A DNA stretch of 24,661 nt from RGIG4074 sp964615285. Lineage in GTDB: Bacteria; Bacillota; Clostridia; Christensenellales; Borkfalkiaceae. Location: assembly GCA_964615285.1 (NCBI GenBank), contig CAZTND010000022.1:1-24661 (forward strand). Direction: 5' to 3'. Position numbers and translations under genes: made by a program. A model generated the notes under the pieces. That model saw only the letters and a list, made by a program, of their open reading frames with translations. It had not been told where the DNA came from and made no database searches. The stretch's first letter is position 1. Each line of letters begins with the position of its first letter. Shown here in pieces: positions 22,122 through 24,661 of the stretch.

Positions 22122-23225
22122 ATGGAATTTTTAATCGAGACCATCAGCCAGGTGCAGATCGGCCAGGTCGTCATGTGGCTGATCGGCGGCATTCTCATCT
22201 TTCTCGCCGTCAAGAAGAACGTCGAGCCCGCCCTGCTCCTGCCCATGGGATTCGGCGCCATTCTGGTCAACATCCCAAATTCCGCCGTTGTGGCGGATGG
22301 CGGCATTCTCACCTTTCTGTTTGAAGTGGGCATCGAAGCGGGCGAGGCCATGCCCCTCCTGCTCTTTATCGGCATCGGCGCGATGATCGATTTCGGGCCC
22401 CTTCTCTCCAATCCAAAGCTCTTTATCCTCGGGGGCGCGGCACAATTGGGCGTGTTCGTTTCCCTGCTCCTGGCGACGGTCATCGGCTTTCCCATCAACG
22501 ACGCCGCTTCCATCTCCACCATTGCCGCGGCGGACGGGCCGACCGCCATCCTTGTGGCGCAGCGCCTTCTGTCCAATTACATCGGCCCCATCACGGTGGC
22601 GGCATACTCCTACATGGCGCTCGTGCCCATCGTACAGCCCATGATGACCAAGCTCATCACCACGCGCAAGGAGCGGCACATCAAAATGCGGTACAACCCC
22701 AAACAGGTATCCCGCCTGCTGCGCATCCTCTTCCCCATCATGGTCACGCTGATCGCGGGACTGATCGCGCCGCAGTCCCTTTCCCTCGTCGGCATGCTGA
22801 TGTTCGGCAACCTCATCCGCGAATGCGGCGTGCTGAATTCCCTGTCCGAAACGGCGCAGAACACCTTTTCAAACATCATCACCCTGCTGCTCGGCATCAC
22901 CGTCGCCTTTCAGATGCAGGCCGAACAGTTCATACAGCTGGAGACCATCATCATTATGCTGCTGGGGCTTTTCGGCTTCTGCGTGGACATCTTCGGCGGC
23001 GTCATGTGCGCCAAGATCATGAACCTCTTCTGCAAGGAAAAGATCAACCCCATGATCGGCGCGGCGGGCATGTCCGCCTTCCCCATGGCGTCGCGCGTGG
23101 TGGAAAAGATGGGCGTGAAAGAAGACCCGTCCAACCACCTTCTGATGCACGCCGCGGGCGCGAACGTTTCCGGACAGATCGCCTCCGCCATCGTCGGCGG
23201 ACTGATCATCGGATTTGTCATATAA
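22122..23225 (+). CDS. oadB: Na+-pumping carboxylic-acid decarboxylase beta subunit (OadB/GcdB type)
   Basis: The product has 367 residues. The beta subunit of oxaloacetate, glutaconyl-CoA or methylmalonyl-CoA decarboxylase removes CO2 from carboxybiotin and exports Na+. Family motifs are clear: LLPMGFGAILVNIP (39-52), GIGAMIDFGPLL, the essential Asp in AADGPTAILVA (Asp138), and MHAAGANVSGQIASAIVGG near the end. About nine membrane segments are visible. GGAGG lies six bases before the ATG. It is followed 16 bases later by a gamma-like gene. No alpha (carboxyltransferase) or biotin-carrier subunit is encoded in the window, so the substrate cannot be fixed. Confidence 0.93.
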   Translation: MEFLIETISQVQIGQVVMWLIGGILIFLAVKKNVEPALLLPMGFGAILVNIPNSAVVADGGILTFLFEVGIEAGEAMPLLLFIGIGAMIDFGPLLSNPKLFILGGAAQLGVFVSLLLATVIGFPINDAASISTIAAADGPTAILVAQRLLSNYIGPITVAAYSYMALVPIVQPMMTKLITTRKERHIKMRYNPKQVSRLLRILFPIMVTLIAGLIAPQSLSLVGMLMFGNLIRECGVLNSLSETAQNTFSNIITLLLGITVAFQMQAEQFIQLETIIIMLLGLFGFCVDIFGGVMCAKIMNLFCKEKINPMIGAAGMSAFPMASRVVEKMGVKEDPSNHLLMHAAGANVSGQIASAIVGGLIIGFVI

Positions 23226-23241
23226 CGGGAGGATCTGAACT

Positions 23242-23481
23242 ATGTATATCCATCATCTGCTTGCGGTTTTTGAAAACCTGACGCCGCTCAACACGGACAA
23301 CATGCTCAAGGCCCTGGAGATTTTGTGGCAGGGGTTGCTTGCCATCTTTATCGCCATCGCCGTCATCATTCTGGCGGTCACGCTCATCCGCATCTGCATC
23401 GTCAAAGCCGAAGGATTCAGACAGAAACGGCTTGCCGAAAAGCAAGACCCGCCCACGGACCGGGACGACGGTTCGCGCTAA
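23242..23481 (+). CDS. OadG-like small membrane protein (decarboxylase gamma subunit candidate)
   Basis: The product has 79 residues. A single membrane helix (~28-53, ILWQGLLAIFIAIAVIILAV) is followed by a charged, Lys/Asp-rich tail (EKQDPPTDRDDG). This is the layout of the OadG gamma subunit, which helps assemble the complex, but the sequence is too short for a firm family call. GGGAGG lies ten bases before the ATG. Its place directly after oadB supports the call; gamma genes more often precede the alpha gene. Confidence 0.65.
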   Translation: MYIHHLLAVFENLTPLNTDNMLKALEILWQGLLAIFIAIAVIILAVTLIRICIVKAEGFRQKRLAEKQDPPTDRDDGSR

Positions 23482-23500
23482 TGGAAAAGGAGATAACGGC

Positions 23501-24154
23501 ATGGACAGAACGATCACCGTGAAGGGCACGGGAAAAGTGGGCGCAAAGCCGGACAGCGCCGTCGTTTTTATGACGCTGACGGCGCGGGACAAAGACTATG
23601 AAAAAGCCGCCGAAGCGGCAGAAAAACAGGCCGAAGGGCTGCAAAACGCCCTCCTGCCGCTGCATTTCGCGGAGACGGACCTGAAGACGGCGGAACTCAA
23701 CGTGAACATCGAATATGAAAACGTGCGGGATGAAACGGGCAACTACCGCAACCTTCCCAAGGGGTTTGTCTGCACCCGCCGGCTGAAACTGCAATTCGAT
23801 TTCGACGCCGCCCGGTTTGCCGCCGTGATGAAGGCATTGGCGGGCTGTCCCGCACAGCCGGAATTTTCCGTTTCCTTCACCGTTAAGGACCGGGACGCCC
23901 TGCGCGAACGGGCGCTGCGCGCCGCGGCGGAGAACGCCGAAAAGCGGGCGGCCATCCTCTGCGATGCGGCGGGCGTAAAGCGCGGCAAACTTTTGGACAT
24001 TCGCTATGAATGGAACGACCGCCCCGCCCTTTCCCCCACGCGCTATGCCGCGGCGGACGGGCGCGCCCTCTCCGTCGCCGCCTTTGCCGCGAACGTCCAT
24101 CCGGAGGATATAGATATTTCCGATACGGCCGTCTTTACTTGGGAAATATTCTGA
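23501..24154 (+). CDS. SIMPL-domain protein (DUF541)
   Basis: The product has 217 residues. The SIMPL/DUF541 pattern is visible: ITVKGTGKVGAKPDSAVVFMTLTARDKDYEKA at the start, then TAELNVNIEYE, and a C-terminal ALRAAAENAEKRAAILCDAAGVKRGKLLDI. Most members have a signal peptide; this one begins directly at the domain, so it is probably cytoplasmic. The ATG at 23501 has AAGGAG eight bases upstream and begins the conserved domain; the frame is open further upstream only over the previous gene. It is the last gene of the oadB operon. The function of this family is poorly known. Confidence 0.87.
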   Translation: MDRTITVKGTGKVGAKPDSAVVFMTLTARDKDYEKAAEAAEKQAEGLQNALLPLHFAETDLKTAELNVNIEYENVRDETGNYRNLPKGFVCTRRLKLQFDFDAARFAAVMKALAGCPAQPEFSVSFTVKDRDALRERALRAAAENAEKRAAILCDAAGVKRGKLLDIRYEWNDRPALSPTRYAAADGRALSVAAFAANVHPEDIDISDTAVFTWEIF

Positions 24155-24214
24155 TCCCGCGCGGCGGACAGCGGCAGACGCTCACGCCCGGAATAAAAAT
24201 AAAACATCGACACG

Positions 24215-24251
24215 AAAAAAGGAACGGACAACACACCCGTTCCTTTTTTTT
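24215..24251. terminator. Bidirectional terminator
   Basis: A stem of AAAAAAGGAACGG (24215-24227) with CCGTTCCTTTTTT (24237-24249), continuing into eight T (24244-24251). The A run on the other side gives T on the minus strand, so it ends both the oadB operon and the convergent rhodanese-domain gene. Confidence 0.9.
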
Positions 24252-24256
24252 CAGTT

Positions 24257-24661
24257 TTACTTCGAACGCGCCTTATTTTGCAGCAGCCCCGCCTGCGAAG
24301 CGAGGGAATATGCCGTGTAGCCGCCCGAAAGATCGCAGGCGTCAAAGCCGGCGGCAAGGAGGATGCGCACCGCGATATACCCGCGCAGCCCCACCGCGCA
24401 GCCCGTGACGATCTTCCTGTCGCGCGGCAGTTCACCGAGCCGTCCCCGCAATTCATCCAGCGGAATGTTGACGAATCCGGGGATCATTCCCCCTTTGCAC
24501 TCGGCAGGCGTGCGCACATCCGGCAAAAAGGCATCGGCCGGAACGGATTCGGCGTACACCGTCGGACAAAGCCCGCTCAAATGATTCTCCGCAATGAATC
24601 CGAGCATATTCTCTTCCGCCCTTCTCCCGCACCCTGACGGTATGGGCGGCACGGTCGATAC
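24257..24661 (-). CDS. C-terminal rhodanese part of a CoA-disulfide-reductase-like enzyme (partial, runs off the window)
   Basis: The frame is open to the window edge, so the N-terminus is missing. The visible ~134 residues contain ENMLGFIAENHLSG, the end of an FAD-dependent pyridine nucleotide-disulfide oxidoreductase of the CoADR-RHD type, followed by a rhodanese domain: DVRTPAECKGGMIPGFVNIP, LDELRGRLGELP, then the active-site loop GCAVGLRGY and LSGGYTAYS. Such enzymes reduce CoA disulfides or persulfides, with the rhodanese Cys carrying sulfur. A short protein starting at a GTG near 24652 is possible, but the residues upstream fit a continued family sequence. Confidence 0.82.
   Translation of the reverse strand, partial: VSTVPPIPSGCGRRAEENMLGFIAENHLSGLCPTVYAESVPADAFLPDVRTPAECKGGMIPGFVNIPLDELRGRLGELPRDRKIVTGCAVGLRGYIAVRILLAAGFDACDLSGGYTAYSLASQAGLLQNKARSK

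Noticed and set aside
1..24661. CRISPR array, tRNA, rRNA, transposase, integrase or prophage genes
   Set aside because: No regularly spaced repeats, cloverleaf sequences or recognisable mobile-element proteins were found on either strand.

Overview
The window looks like chromosome from a GC-rich member of the Bacillota, most likely an uncultured gut-type Clostridia. The signs are strong AGGAGG-type ribosome binding sites, TTGACA/TATAAT promoters, many intrinsic terminators, an infC-rpmI-rplT operon of Gram-positive layout, a FeoA-FeoA-FeoB-Cys-rich iron operon, and a membrane-bound Na+-pumping decarboxylase subunit. No tRNA, rRNA, CRISPR array, insertion sequence or phage gene was seen. The organism call is inference; no marker here fixes the genus.

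Layout. Positions 1-8300 (all minus strand) hold a LytTR-type two-component system (response regulator, then GHKL sensor kinase), followed by a promoter that drives a small two-helix membrane protein and a giant 1835-residue membrane-threaded GH3 glycosidase. That enzyme has reversed GH3 domain order and a tail of four CBM-like beta-sandwich repeats mixed with three seven-cysteine modules. Two TTGAC direct repeats 21 bp apart sit just upstream of that promoter and are good candidates for LytTR regulator sites. Positions 8480-9720 hold uppP (undecaprenyl-diphosphatase) with a structured leader. Positions 9775-12750 hold an OmpR-type regulator, its HAMP/HisKA kinase and a Sir2 deacylase in one operon.

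Positions 12845-14971 (plus strand) hold a radical SAM protein and a DUF4130 protein, an enigmatic DNA-repair pair, behind a promoter overlapped by a LexA-like box. Positions 14995-18103 (minus) hold the ferrous-iron operon feoA-feoA-feoB plus a Cys-rich FeoB partner, with a Fur-like palindrome on its promoter. A 520-base stretch without a convincing gene follows. Positions 18627-21652 (minus) hold infC-rpmI-rplT, a terminator, then a TrmH-type rRNA methyltransferase and yebC. infC appears to start at AUU and has a terminator hairpin just before its start codon.

Positions 21693-21806 carry what looks like the severed 3' end of another CBM-repeat gene. Positions 21845-24154 (plus) hold a promoter, a riboswitch-like aptamer with an intrinsic terminator, then a decarboxylase beta subunit (OadB/GcdB type), a gamma-like small membrane protein and a SIMPL-domain protein. 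The window ends in the C-terminal rhodanese part of a CoA-disulfide-reductase-like enzyme whose start lies beyond the edge.

The most promising unexplained items are the metal-ion-type riboswitch candidate in front of the Na+-pump subunit, the membrane-threaded reversed GH3/CBM/seven-Cys protein with its LytTR control, the LexA-like box on the radical SAM/DUF4130 pair, and the CBM-gene remnant.
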